Shown piece after piece: positions 7,544 to 15,860 of a DNA stretch of 53,379 bases. Under the pieces are notes generated by a model. The model made no database searches. It was not told the origin of the DNA and saw nothing but the letters and a program-made list of their open reading frames with translations. The position numbers and the translations under genes are program-made. Each line of letters opens with the position of its first letter. Within the stretch, counting starts at the first letter, position 1. Source of the stretch: Cytobacillus purgationiresistens (GTDB lineage Bacteria > Bacillota > Bacilli > Bacillales > Cytobacillaceae); assembly GCF_030813235.1 (NCBI RefSeq), contig NZ_JAUSUB010000034.1, positions 1 to 53,379 on the forward strand, in the 5' to 3' direction.

Positions 7544-8377
7544 ATGGAATTCTATCAAAAGAATATTAATGGAAACCAGATTCAAATTGCGGACTATCCA
7601 GGAACAAAAGGGACCATTGTTGCTGTTCATGGCTTAACTGGGAATCATAAGCAAATGCACTATTACGCAGAAAGCCTGAAAGGAGAATATCGCTTTATAG
7701 CACTTGATTTACGCGGGAGAGGGAATAGTTCTGCTACAGATGAAGACACAAGCTTATACAAGCATGCAGAGGATGTCATTGCTCTGATCAAGGACCTCAA
7801 GATAGAAGACCCTATTTTGATGGGGTATAGCATGGGTGCATTTATTTGTGCGGTCGTCGCACGCAAGCTAAAGAATGTTAAAGGCTTAATTTTACTTGAT
7901 GGGGCAGCAGCCTGCACAGACCAGCAGAGAAATATTGTTCAACCTTCGTTAGGGAGATTGAGCAAGGAATATGGCTCAGAAGAAAGCTACTTAACAGAGC
8001 TGGAAACCATTTATACTAGGCTGGGTGTGAAATGGACAGATCACCTGTGCAACGTTGGCCAGTATGAGATTCATGAAGTGGGTGGCCATTGGGAGAATAA
8101 ATCTAATGAGAGCAGTATTCTAGCTGATTTTAATAGCTTTTATTCATTTGTCCCGAAAGAAGAGTTTGCTAATACTGAATGTCCGATCCTTTTGGTGCAT
8201 GCCAGCGGAAATATCGGACCAATGGAACCGTTATTTTATGCAGAAGCCTATGACGATACTAAAAGTTTTGCAAAAAATATTGAAATGGTCACTTCAGCAT
8301 GCAATCACTACACAATGGTGTTTGAAAATAGACAGGAAATTAATGACTCTATCCAATCATTTTTGAAAAAAATCTAA
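7544..8377 (+). CDS. Alpha/beta hydrolase
   Basis: This 277-residue cytosolic protein has the alpha/beta-hydrolase core: HGLTGNHKQM (oxyanion loop, about residue 28), DLRGRG, the nucleophile elbow GYSMGA (Ser near residue 95) and the C-terminal histidine in SACNHYTM (near 251). The acid residue probably lies in the ILLVHASGN region, where the usual aspartate is not obvious. The substrate cannot be deduced. The gene has its own promoter and an AGGGGG ribosome site, and stands alone ahead of the catabolic island, from which it is separated by a terminator-like hairpin. Confidence 0.88.
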   Translation: MEFYQKNINGNQIQIADYPGTKGTIVAVHGLTGNHKQMHYYAESLKGEYRFIALDLRGRGNSSATDEDTSLYKHAEDVIALIKDLKIEDPILMGYSMGAFICAVVARKLKNVKGLILLDGAAACTDQQRNIVQPSLGRLSKEYGSEESYLTELETIYTRLGVKWTDHLCNVGQYEIHEVGGHWENKSNESSILADFNSFYSFVPKEEFANTECPILLVHASGNIGPMEPLFYAEAYDDTKSFAKNIEMVTSACNHYTMVFENRQEINDSIQSFLKKI

Positions 8378-8386
8378 TCAACTGAG

Positions 8387-8414
8387 TTGAAATTTTACAA
8401 AAATTATGTAGAAT
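8387..8414 (+). promoter_or_regulatory. Candidate promoter of the catabolic operon
   Basis: TTGAAA (8387-8392) and TAGAAT (8409-8414) are separated by 16 bp. If it is used, the hairpin at 8491-8543 would lie in the 5' leader of the operon. Confidence 0.4.
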
Positions 8415-8490
8415 AAAATTATACATTCATATTGCCTATTCATTAGCGATTAAAAAATGAACTTTTTTAACTGAAGCTATTGAACATACT

Positions 8491-8549
8491 GGCTGCTTTA
8501 AACAACCGATGACCTAAGAAGGTACATCCTGTTTAAAGCAGCCATTTTT
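8491..8549 (+). terminator. Long-stem hairpin with T run (terminator or leader attenuator)
   Basis: Arms of 14 bp (GGCTGCTTTAAACA at 8491-8504 and its complement at 8530-8543) enclose a 25-nt loop and are followed by ATTTTTG. It may terminate the hydrolase transcript. Because a candidate promoter lies upstream of it, attenuation of the catabolic operon is an alternative. Confidence 0.65.
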
Positions 8550-8591
8550 GTTATAAGAGACATTATTTTTTAAAATAAGGTGGTTGAAATG

Positions 8592-9308
8592 ATGAGCAAG
8601 GGATTAGAGTATTTCAAAAATGTTTATGACGTGGTACCTGGCTGGGTGCAAAAAATGTATGACTATAACCCAAAAATATTGGATCATTATACAAATCTGC
8701 GCGGCGATATTATGAAGCCGGGGCATTTATCGGTAAAAGAGAAGGATATATTGCTTGTTGGCATGAATGCGGCAAGACTTTACGAACGCAGCATGGTCTA
8801 CCATACGAAGGGTGCGATCGATGGAGGAGCTTCACTGTCTGAACTGGCAGAGTATCTCATTGTGTCCTACTTATATTACGGACCACAAGCGTTAAAAGCG
8901 GGAATGAAATCTTTGGAGTATGCATGTACATTAAAAGGTTTCCCGGTTCAAAGCGAAACGAAAGAGGTAGAAGGCTTAGAAGAAATTCTGAAATATTATA
9001 TTGATCTCCTAGGCGAAGGAAATGCGGATTTTGTTAAAAGCGTATTGTCCACTGTTCAAGCTGGTGATCATCAAGCCGTTCAAGAAAAAATACTAAGTGA
9101 TGGTGTCGTAACAACGAAAATGAAGCATATTCTCATGACAGGGATTTATATAACTGTGCTCAATGGTAAAGATGCAGGGGAATGGATGGAGAAAGCAAGA
9201 GAAAAAGGTGCAAGTGAAGACGAACTGGCTGAAACAGGGTATATCTGTTTACTTACTGCCGGCATTCCAGCATGGTTTGAAGCCAGTGATTCTTTAGTAG
9301 AAAAATAA
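8592..9308 (+). CDS. Carboxymuconolactone decarboxylase-like protein, first gene of the catabolic island
   Basis: This protein of about 238 residues contains two CMD/AhpD-like helical domains. The first (about residues 25-110) has the motif NAARLYERSMVYHTKGAIDGGAS, in which Y, E, H and K may form the active site. The second (about 150-235) is degenerate and lacks the histidine. No CxxC pair is present, so it is not a peroxidase-type AhpD. AAGGTGG at 8577-8583 suits ATG 8592 (8 nt) better than GTG 8580. The related gene at 16943 closes the island and appears to have the same halves in the opposite order. A role in decarboxylation, isomerisation or ring opening in the island's pathway is inferred only. 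Confidence 0.82.
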   Translation: MSKGLEYFKNVYDVVPGWVQKMYDYNPKILDHYTNLRGDIMKPGHLSVKEKDILLVGMNAARLYERSMVYHTKGAIDGGASLSELAEYLIVSYLYYGPQALKAGMKSLEYACTLKGFPVQSETKEVEGLEEILKYYIDLLGEGNADFVKSVLSTVQAGDHQAVQEKILSDGVVTTKMKHILMTGIYITVLNGKDAGEWMEKAREKGASEDELAETGYICLLTAGIPAWFEASDSLVEK

Positions 9309-9332
9309 ACAGAAGAAATGTGGGGGACTAGA

Positions 9333-10025
9333 ATGAAAGTCTATGAGAATGCAAAATCAGCATTAGAATCTGTTAAGAGCAATCAAACAATTATGGTTGG
9401 CGGATTTGGACTAGTAGGGGCGCCGTTAACATTAATAGATGAATTAACGAGAAAAGAAATTGATGGCTTGACTGTCATTAGTAATAATCTGGGCGAAAAG
9501 GGTAAGGGATTAGGTATTCTAGTAAACCAGAAGAAAATCAAAAAGGGTATTGGATCCTATTTTACAAGTAACCGCGATGTAGGTGACGCCTATCAAAAGG
9601 GTGAAATTGAATTGCAGCTCTTACCACAAGGAACATTAGCTGAATCCATGCGAGCTGGGGGTGCTGGACTCGGTGGGTATTATACAAAGACAGGTGTTGG
9701 TACGGACCTGGCTAAAGGTAAAGAAGAAAAGGTGATTGATGGAATCACTTATATATTCGAGCCTGCTTTAAGGGCTAATGTTGCTTTAATCCGTGCTTGG
9801 AAAGCGGATACATTAGGGAACTTAGTCTTTTATAAAACGGCAAGGAATTTTAATCCAATGATGGCAACTGCTGCAGATATTGTCATTGCAGAGGTGGATG
9901 AAATCGTGGAAGCTGGTGAGCTTTCTCCTGAAGAAATCGTTACACCGCATTTATTCGTGGATGGTATGATCAAGGCGCAGAAAATATTGACGAAGGATGG
10001 AGTGATCGATCATGAGCAAAAATGA
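9333..10025 (+). CDS. 3-oxoacid CoA-transferase, subunit A
   Basis: This protein of about 230 residues matches the alpha subunit of family I CoA-transferases (ScoA/AtoD). It has the GGFGLVGAP loop near residue 26, FTSNRDVGDAYQKGEIELQLLPQGTLAESMRAGGAGLGGYYTKTGVGT in the middle and VALIRAWKADTLGNLVF late. It transfers CoA from succinyl-CoA or acetyl-CoA to a short 3-oxo or related acid. GGGGG just upstream favours ATG 9333 over ATG 9318. It overlaps the subunit B gene by 14 nt. Confidence 0.93.
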   Translation: MKVYENAKSALESVKSNQTIMVGGFGLVGAPLTLIDELTRKEIDGLTVISNNLGEKGKGLGILVNQKKIKKGIGSYFTSNRDVGDAYQKGEIELQLLPQGTLAESMRAGGAGLGGYYTKTGVGTDLAKGKEEKVIDGITYIFEPALRANVALIRAWKADTLGNLVFYKTARNFNPMMATAADIVIAEVDEIVEAGELSPEEIVTPHLFVDGMIKAQKILTKDGVIDHEQK

Positions 10026-10653
10026 AGTGCAGGAATTGATCGCAAAACGGGCAGCACAGGAACTTAAAGGCCGCTGTGTTGTCAATCTTGGCATTGGCAT
10101 ACCGACCTTAGTAGCCAAGTTTATCGAGGATGAAAATGTTTCTTTCCATACGGAAAATGGTTTGCTTGGTGTAAGTGATGTTGAGGGCGTGATTGATCCA
10201 AACCTTGTCAATGCTGGTAAGCTTCCAGTGGGTGAAGCTGTAGGTGCCTCCTTTTTCAATAGTGCAGATTCATTTGGCATGATTCGAGGCGGACATGTAG
10301 ATATTGCCATCCTAGGGGTGCTGCAGGCAGATCAAACAGGCTTGATAGCAAACTGGGCTGTACCAGGAAAAAATATAATGGGCGTAGGCGGCGCAATGGA
10401 TCTGCTTGTGGGTGCGAAAAAGGTCATTGTAACGACAACCCATACGTCAAAGGATGGAAAAAGTAAGATTCTTAAGGAATGTACCTACCCCATTACTTCT
10501 ACAAGAAGTGTAGACATGATTATCACAGAGCTGGCCGTTTTTGAAGTGGTTGAAAAGCAGCTGCGATGCATTGAATTAATGCCCGGTGTCACGATTGAAG
10601 AAGTGCGAGAGAAGACAGAAGCTGATTTTATAGAAGATCTTTTAGTTGTTTAA
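10012..10653 (+). CDS. 3-oxoacid CoA-transferase, subunit B
   Basis: This 213-residue beta subunit has NLGIGIPTLVA near residue 26 and the catalytic glutamate in the HTENGLLG motif near residue 45, which forms the glutamyl-CoA thioester intermediate. Other family segments are GGHVDIAILGVLQAD and GKNIMGVGGAMDLLVGAKKVIV. It forms a heterotetramer with subunit A. The start overlaps the end of subunit A and a GGAG site lies inside that gene. With the adjacent thiolase it would degrade acetoacetate-like acids to acetyl-CoA. Confidence 0.95.
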   Translation: MSKNEVQELIAKRAAQELKGRCVVNLGIGIPTLVAKFIEDENVSFHTENGLLGVSDVEGVIDPNLVNAGKLPVGEAVGASFFNSADSFGMIRGGHVDIAILGVLQADQTGLIANWAVPGKNIMGVGGAMDLLVGAKKVIVTTTHTSKDGKSKILKECTYPITSTRSVDMIITELAVFEVVEKQLRCIELMPGVTIEEVREKTEADFIEDLLVV

Positions 10654-10674
10654 TAGAGAAAAGGGTGTGAGTTT

Positions 10675-11868
10675 ATGACAAATGTTGTTGTTATTGATTC
10701 GGTGAGAACAGCGATAGGGAAATTAGGCGGATCACTTGGCAATGAGCCTGTTGACCTTCTGGCAAGTACGGTTTTGCAGGAGCTTATGAGAAGAACCGAT
10801 ATACCGAAAAATGCAGTCGAAGAGGTTATATTAGGTCAAGCAAAACAGAGTGCCGATGCTTCGAATCTTGCCAGACTGGCGTCATTAAGAGCCAAGTTTC
10901 CTGAAGATGTTCCTGGATACACGGTTCATCGCCAATGCGGATCTGGTGTGCAGGCAGTAAATTCAGCGAGCCAGCAAATTCTATGTGGCTTAGCTAATGT
11001 GATTGTGGCAGGTGGAGCAGAGTCGATGAGCACAGCTCCTTACTATATGAGAAATATTCGTTTCGGACTTAAATCAGGCAACGGGCTATTACTTGATCCA
11101 AACACAGAAAGTCAGCCTGGCTCTCAGCCCGTTGAAGATTATGGAATGTTAACAATGGGGGTTACCGCTGAAAACTTAGCGGAAAAATACGAGATTTCAC
11201 GTACAGAGCAGGATGAATTTGCATTACGGAGTCAGGAAAATGCGCAAAAAGCGATTTCATCCGGGCTTTTTGAAAAAGAAATTGTACCTTACACAGTAAA
11301 AACGAGAAAAGGTGCGCTCGAATTCAAACAAGATGAGCACCCCAGAGAAACAAGCTTAGAAAAACTAGCATCATTAACACCTGTTTTCAAAGAGAACGGC
11401 ACAGTTACGGCAGGTAATAGCAGTGGCAGAAATGATGGAGCCGCAGCACTATTGCTTATGTCTGACATAGAAGCAGACAGGTTCGGGAAAAAGCCGAAAG
11501 CGAAAGTGATTGCACAGGCCGCCTCAGGAGTGAATCCGAATTATATGGGTATAGGTCCGGTGCCAGCAACGCTGAAAGCATTGAAAATGGCTGGCCTACA
11601 ATTAAAAGATATAGATTTAATTGAATTAAATGAAGCATTCTCTGCGCAAGCCCTAGCTGTTATTAAAGAACTAAATATGGATATAAATAAGGTGAATCCA
11701 AACGGCGGTGCGATCGCAATGGGTCATCCAATCGGTGCCACTGGAGCAATATTAATGACCAAAGCGATCCATGAGTTGGAACGGACAGGAAAAAGATATG
11801 CCCTGATAACCCTATGCATTGCGGGCGGACTGGGCATTTCAACAATCATTGAGAATATGCAGGTGTAA
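10675..11868 (+). CDS. Acetyl-CoA acetyltransferase (thiolase)
   Basis: This 397-residue protein is a full-length type II thiolase. The nucleophilic cysteine lies in HRQCGSGVQAVNSA (near residue 88), the histidine in GGAIAMGHPIGATGA (near 350) and the second cysteine in LCIAGGLG (near 380). It cleaves acetoacetyl-CoA or a longer 3-oxoacyl-CoA with CoA, or runs in reverse. It follows the CoA-transferase by 21 nt in the same operon, which indicates degradative use. Confidence 0.95.
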   Translation: MTNVVVIDSVRTAIGKLGGSLGNEPVDLLASTVLQELMRRTDIPKNAVEEVILGQAKQSADASNLARLASLRAKFPEDVPGYTVHRQCGSGVQAVNSASQQILCGLANVIVAGGAESMSTAPYYMRNIRFGLKSGNGLLLDPNTESQPGSQPVEDYGMLTMGVTAENLAEKYEISRTEQDEFALRSQENAQKAISSGLFEKEIVPYTVKTRKGALEFKQDEHPRETSLEKLASLTPVFKENGTVTAGNSSGRNDGAAALLLMSDIEADRFGKKPKAKVIAQAASGVNPNYMGIGPVPATLKALKMAGLQLKDIDLIELNEAFSAQALAVIKELNMDINKVNPNGGAIAMGHPIGATGAILMTKAIHELERTGKRYALITLCIAGGLGISTIIENMQV

Positions 11869-11963
11869 AGAAAAGCAGAAACTCCCTTGTTCAGAGGAGA
11901 CAGGCATAAAGAGTAAGTGAAATGCAGGGGAGATTGCTCTCTTTTCAAAGATTCGTCGCGATG

Positions 11964-12043
11964 GATAGCAGGGACCTAGAGTTACTGCGTGATCAGGAAG
12001 CAAGCAGCGAGATAGGAAAGTAACTGAGTCCTGCTGCCCTATC
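11964..12043. other. Unexplained 80-nt dyad in the gap after the thiolase gene
   Basis: The 11869-12120 gap has no gene. It contains nested inverted pairs: GATAG (11964-11968) with CTATC (12039-12043), GGAC with GTCC, and AGTTACT with AGTAACT. Together these form an interrupted stem with a loop of about 30 nt. No T run follows, so it is not a normal terminator. It may be a structured RNA element or the scar of a repeat. Confidence 0.4.
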
Positions 12044-12120
12044 ATCAACCAAACCGAATAAAGATAAAGTAGTAACCGAATATTATCAACGAAATAATAA
12101 TAAGTGAAGTTGAATATAAA

Positions 12121-12150
12121 CAAAAAAAAAGCGGAGGATCGCCTCCGCTT
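12121..12150 (-). terminator. Rho-independent terminator of the DUF3870 gene
   Basis: A 9-bp stem, AAGCGGAGG with CCTCCGCTT (12129-12150), is followed on the minus strand by a T run (A tract at 12122-12130 on plus). Confidence 0.8.
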
Positions 12151-12173
12151 CATTTCACTTTTTGTTTAAAATA

Positions 12174-12509
12174 TTATTCTTCTGTCTGCTTTAGCTTTTC
12201 ATGATATCTTTTATGCGCCGCTTTTAATGCGACGATGACAGATGTGGTGGATGGGGCGAAATAGTGGCTTTCTATCCGCTTGACCAGTACCTGAAGATCA
12301 GAATTCATATCAAAGCCGATGATCATCCTCTTGAAAAAATCTTGAGCCAGTTCAGTAATAAATGTGAATTCTGCATTGATAATTTTATGATTGGCTGCGT
12401 TAATTTCCAGCACAATTCCTGCATGCTTGTATACTTCGTACATCGCACTGCCTTGTGGCGCCTTTGCGTAAGCAGTTACTAAAACGGTATCTAGTTGATT
12501 TTGATCCAT
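12174..12509 (-). CDS. DUF3870-like protein
   Basis: This 111-residue protein resembles DUF3870 in length and in its central EVYKHAGIVLEI...IINAEFTFITELAQDFFKRMIIGFDM block, followed by IESHYFAPSTTSVIVALKAAHKRYHE. The function of the family is not known; members occur beside catabolic and transport genes, as here. It is encoded against the two arms of the catabolic island, with its own terminator and a G-rich ribosome site before ATG 12509. A small regulatory or CoA-pathway accessory role is conceivable but unproven. Confidence 0.75.
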   Translation of the reverse strand: MDQNQLDTVLVTAYAKAPQGSAMYEVYKHAGIVLEINAANHKIINAEFTFITELAQDFFKRMIIGFDMNSDLQVLVKRIESHYFAPSTTSVIVALKAAHKRYHEKLKQTEE

Positions 12510-12597
12510 AGAAAGACCCCCTCATTATATCTTTCGATTTACTAAACAATCATATTTTATCATATCTTTTAAAAGTTTTTAGAATATAAATTTTCCA

Positions 12598-12626
12598 TTG
12601 ACTTATAAATATATTTAAAATATTAT
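12598..12626 (+). promoter_or_regulatory. sigma-A promoter of the second catabolic operon
   Basis: TTGACT at 12598-12603 and TATTAT at 12621-12626 are spaced by 17 bp. The resulting leader to the hydroxyacyl-CoA dehydrogenase start would be about 205 nt long and contains the palindrome at 12668-12680. Confidence 0.7.
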
Positions 12627-12667
12627 TAAAATAATAAAATTAAATGATTGTACCATTCTTTCTGACG

Positions 12668-12680
12668 AGAAGCAGCTTCT
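12668..12680. promoter_or_regulatory. Possible operator palindrome in the leader
   Basis: AGAAGC and GCTTCT flank a single A as a perfect 6-1-6 inverted repeat, about 35 bp downstream of the predicted transcription start. It is a candidate repressor site for the catabolic operon. No local regulator gene is present to match it. Confidence 0.3.
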
Positions 12681-12839
12681 TAACGATGAAACGACCATTT
12701 CATACTACTTAAGGATACCTAGCTTTTCCACTGAAGATAAGAGTTTATGTTTTTTCTTATTTTCTTTGGGATAGCTGGGTTTTTTGTATTCTTTCAGAAA
12801 ATTCAGGTGCATTCAACATCATCAAGAGGGGGAGGGTTT

Positions 12840-13781
12840 ATGACTGAAACAACTAAACCAATTGCTGTGATAGGCGCAGGAACGATGGGAGCCGGCCTTG
12901 CACAGCTATTTGCTAGCAATAGCCATTCAGTGATATTAATAGATGCAAATCCTGAAACATTAACAGGCGCACTTGCAAGAATCAGAGGGCAATTACAGAA
13001 TCAAGCTGAGTTCGGTTTCTTGCAGACAGATATTGAACAAGTTCTAGCTAATATAGAGGTCTCGGGAAAATTAGAGAATGTAAAAGAGGCTTGGTTAGTG
13101 ATTGAAGCGATACCAGAAAAAAAAGAATTAAAGCAGGCTCTGTTAAGTGAACTTGAAGAGGTGACTTCAGCTGATACGATTCTCGCAACAAATACTTCAG
13201 GTATATCAATCGATCATTTGGCAGAGGGCTTAAAGTATCCGAAAAGATTTATTGGTACCCATTTCTTTATGCCAGCAGAGATCATCCCGCTGGTAGAGGT
13301 AATTAAGGGAAAGGCAACGTCAGATGTGACAGTTGATAGAGTGATGGCACTGCTAGAAACGGTGAAAAAAAAGCCAGTGTTAATTAAGAAGGACATACCA
13401 GGCTTCATTGGCAACCGCATTCAGCATGCCATGGCAAGGGAAGCCATCTTTTTATTAGAGGAAGGTGTAGCAACTGCTGAAGATATTGATACCGTCGTAC
13501 GCTGGAGCTTAGGGCCGAGATTATTATTTACAGGTCCATTGGAGCAAAGAGATTTAAATGGATTGGACGTCCACTTGCATATTGCTTCCTATTTATATAA
13601 GGAATTGGAAAATCGGACGAGTCCCGCACCGATGTTAGCAAGCAAAGTCGCAAATAACGAATTAGGGCTTAAATCGGGTCAAGGATTTTATGATTGGAAA
13701 GATAAAGATCAGCAGACGATTTTAGAAAAGAAAAATACTGATATTTTGAAATTAATGAAAGCGCTTCAAAGCATAGAATAA
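12840..13781 (+). CDS. 3-hydroxyacyl-CoA dehydrogenase
   Basis: This 313-residue protein has the N-terminal Rossmann motif GAGTMGAGLAQLFA (about residues 11-24), the NTSGISI and GTHFFMPAEIIPLVEVI segments of the catalytic region (His near 140) and a C-terminal domain starting DIPGFIGNRIQHAMAREA. It oxidises a 3-hydroxyacyl-CoA to the 3-oxo ester with NAD. GGGGGAGGG directly precedes ATG 12840. A longer reading from 12747 would add an improbable hydrophobic leader without a ribosome site. It heads the second operon and supplies substrate for the thiolase. Confidence 0.92.
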   Translation: MTETTKPIAVIGAGTMGAGLAQLFASNSHSVILIDANPETLTGALARIRGQLQNQAEFGFLQTDIEQVLANIEVSGKLENVKEAWLVIEAIPEKKELKQALLSELEEVTSADTILATNTSGISIDHLAEGLKYPKRFIGTHFFMPAEIIPLVEVIKGKATSDVTVDRVMALLETVKKKPVLIKKDIPGFIGNRIQHAMAREAIFLLEEGVATAEDIDTVVRWSLGPRLLFTGPLEQRDLNGLDVHLHIASYLYKELENRTSPAPMLASKVANNELGLKSGQGFYDWKDKDQQTILEKKNTDILKLMKALQSIE

Positions 13782-13796
13782 GATTGGGGGTATTGA

Positions 13797-15131
13797 ATGA
13801 TGGAAAGATTAACAAACTTTTTTACAAACTTAATGAGAAGATTCCTTCCTGATGCTTTTGTTTTTGCTATTGGACTTACGATTTTAACGATGATTCTAGC
13901 AATGGTGGTTGAAGGGCAAGGAGTGCAAGAAATGGTCCTTGCTTGGGGAGATGGATTTTGGGATTTACTAGCGTTTACGACACAGATGGCAGTTATTTTA
14001 GCAATGGGTTATGTATTAGCAACGGCTCCCATAACAGATAAGCTGCTTAATAAAATTGCAGCAAAGGTTCATACACCAAAAGGGGCCATTATGGTCGCTA
14101 CATTGGTGGGGGCACTCGGAAGTTATCTTAACTGGGGGTTCGGACTAGTAATCGGCGGAATCATTGCCAGAAAGCTTGCAATGAATGTAAAGGGTGTACA
14201 TTATCCGCTCATTATTGCTGCAGCTTATAGCGGTTTTACATTCTATGGTTTAGGTTTATCAGCCAGTATTCCGGTATTAATTTCTACACCTGGACATCCT
14301 TTAGAAGCATCAATGGGAATCATTCCATTAGCTGAGACGATCTTTTCTCTGCCGATGATCATTACAGCTATTGTTCTTCTTGTGACATTGCCTTTTGTCA
14401 ATGCTGCGCTTCATCCGAAGAAAAAGGAAAATATCATTGAGATAAATCCAGCACTTTATGAAGAGAAGTCAGCAGTGGCATCTAATGTCTTAGAAGATAA
14501 CACGTTAGCGACAAGATTAAATAATAGCCGTTTCCTTTCATACGCAATTGGGATCATCGGACTTGTATATGTATTCTGGTATTTCTTGGATGGGAATACT
14601 TTGAATCTAAATATCATTAATTTCATCATTCTTTTCTTAGGAATCATTTTACTAGGTACACCAGCCAAATATATGCAAAGCTTAAATAGTGGAATTGGTA
14701 CGATTTCAGGAATCATTCTTCAGTTCCCATTTTACGCAGGAATCATGGCCATTATGGCCTCATCTGGTTTAGTGGATACGATTGCTGCGGCTTTCGTCAA
14801 TTTTTCAACAGCACAGAGCTTACCATTCTGGGGAATAGTTAGTTCGTTTTTCATCAATTTCTTTGCACCATCAGCCGGCGGTCACTGGGTTGTTCAAGGT
14901 CCCTTTATGATTGATGCAGCGAAGGAGCTTGGTGCATCCATCAGCCAAACATCGATGTCAGTAATGCTTGGGAATGCCTGGAATGATCTTGTACAACCTT
15001 TCTGGATACTGCCTGCTCTTGCATTATCAAAATTGAAGCTAAAAGACATTATGGGTTATTTGGTTATGATCATGTTTTATGTTGGAATCATTTATGTAGC
15101 AGCGTGTCTCATTTGGGGTTATTTCTTATAA
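13797..15131 (+). CDS. atoE: Short-chain fatty acid transporter (AtoE family)
   Basis: This membrane protein of 443-444 residues has about a dozen hydrophobic segments. AtoE-family features include FLPDAFVFAIGLTIL near residue 16, LGSYLNWGFGLVIGGI near 105 and NFFAPSAGGHWVVQGPFM near 355. The family imports acetoacetate and other short-chain acids. Two adjacent ATGs (13797 and 13800) share the GGGGGT site. Its position inside the operon indicates that the pathway substrate is an exogenous short acid or a product-related acid. Confidence 0.92.
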   Translation: MMERLTNFFTNLMRRFLPDAFVFAIGLTILTMILAMVVEGQGVQEMVLAWGDGFWDLLAFTTQMAVILAMGYVLATAPITDKLLNKIAAKVHTPKGAIMVATLVGALGSYLNWGFGLVIGGIIARKLAMNVKGVHYPLIIAAAYSGFTFYGLGLSASIPVLISTPGHPLEASMGIIPLAETIFSLPMIITAIVLLVTLPFVNAALHPKKKENIIEINPALYEEKSAVASNVLEDNTLATRLNNSRFLSYAIGIIGLVYVFWYFLDGNTLNLNIINFIILFLGIILLGTPAKYMQSLNSGIGTISGIILQFPFYAGIMAIMASSGLVDTIAAAFVNFSTAQSLPFWGIVSSFFINFFAPSAGGHWVVQGPFMIDAAKELGASISQTSMSVMLGNAWNDLVQPFWILPALALSKLKLKDIMGYLVMIMFYVGIIYVAACLIWGYFL

Positions 15132-15155
15132 AATCAGGTAACGGAGGGGAAATCA

Positions 15156-15833
15156 ATGAAAGTAGTAGATTTATCAGTGTTGTTGTATGATGGGCTTGTT
15201 TCATTCCCATCGCATCCAAAGGTTGTATTTATGGATCATATTACACATGATTTTTCAAAACCGAGATATCAGGCACCGTGTGAAGGATATGCAAGTAAAA
15301 CGATTATCATGTCAGATCATAGCGGTACACATATGGATGCACCATATCACTTTTTCAAGGATGGGTTAACGATTGAAAACATCCCGATTGATGCAACAAT
15401 GGGTGATGCCCTATTAGTGGATGTGTCACATAAGGATCCTAGTGAAGCTGTTTCAAAGGAAATGATAGAAGCCGTGGTTGAAAGGGATCAGCTTGAAGTG
15501 AAGGAAAATGATATCGTCTTATTTAGATGCTGGCCTGGTGAATGGAATGCGGAAGGTTTCCATCAATGTAAGTCCCTTGCGCCTTCAGTTGCAGAATGGG
15601 TGATTGAAAAGAAAGTAAAAGCGATAGGACTGGACTTGCCGAATGCTGATATTAATGACAATATGCAGCGGACGGTTCACCTGGAGCTGCTTGGAAGAAA
15701 TATCATGATTTTCGAAAACATTGTTAACTTGGAAAAGCTTTCGAAAAAGCATTTTTATTTTATGGGTACGCCTCTCAATTTAAAAGGGATGACAGGCTCT
15801 CCAATTAGAGCGTTAGCGATTGAAGAATGGTAA
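15156..15833 (+). CDS. Cyclase-family metal-dependent hydrolase
   Basis: This 225-residue protein belongs to the cyclase/kynurenine-formamidase-like fold. The metal-binding motif HSGTHMDAPYHF appears near residue 55, and the GLDLPNADI segment occurs late in the protein. Family members hydrolyse formamides, cyclic imides or cyclic diketones, including the dihydrophloroglucinol cyclohydrolase type. Set between a transporter, a dehydrogenase and CoA-transfer genes, hydrolytic opening of a ring or of an activated ketone is a reasonable inference. GGAGGGG precedes ATG 15156. The exact substrate is not deducible. Confidence 0.88.
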   Translation: MKVVDLSVLLYDGLVSFPSHPKVVFMDHITHDFSKPRYQAPCEGYASKTIIMSDHSGTHMDAPYHFFKDGLTIENIPIDATMGDALLVDVSHKDPSEAVSKEMIEAVVERDQLEVKENDIVLFRCWPGEWNAEGFHQCKSLAPSVAEWVIEKKVKAIGLDLPNADINDNMQRTVHLELLGRNIMIFENIVNLEKLSKKHFYFMGTPLNLKGMTGSPIRALAIEEW

Positions 15834-15860
15834 GCCTATAAGTAGAGGAGGATTTGAGCA

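Noticed and set aside
12747..12839. N-terminal hydrophobic extension of the hydroxyacyl-CoA dehydrogenase
   Set aside because: No ribosome site precedes ATG 12747, and the Rossmann motif begins just after ATG 12840, which has a strong site.
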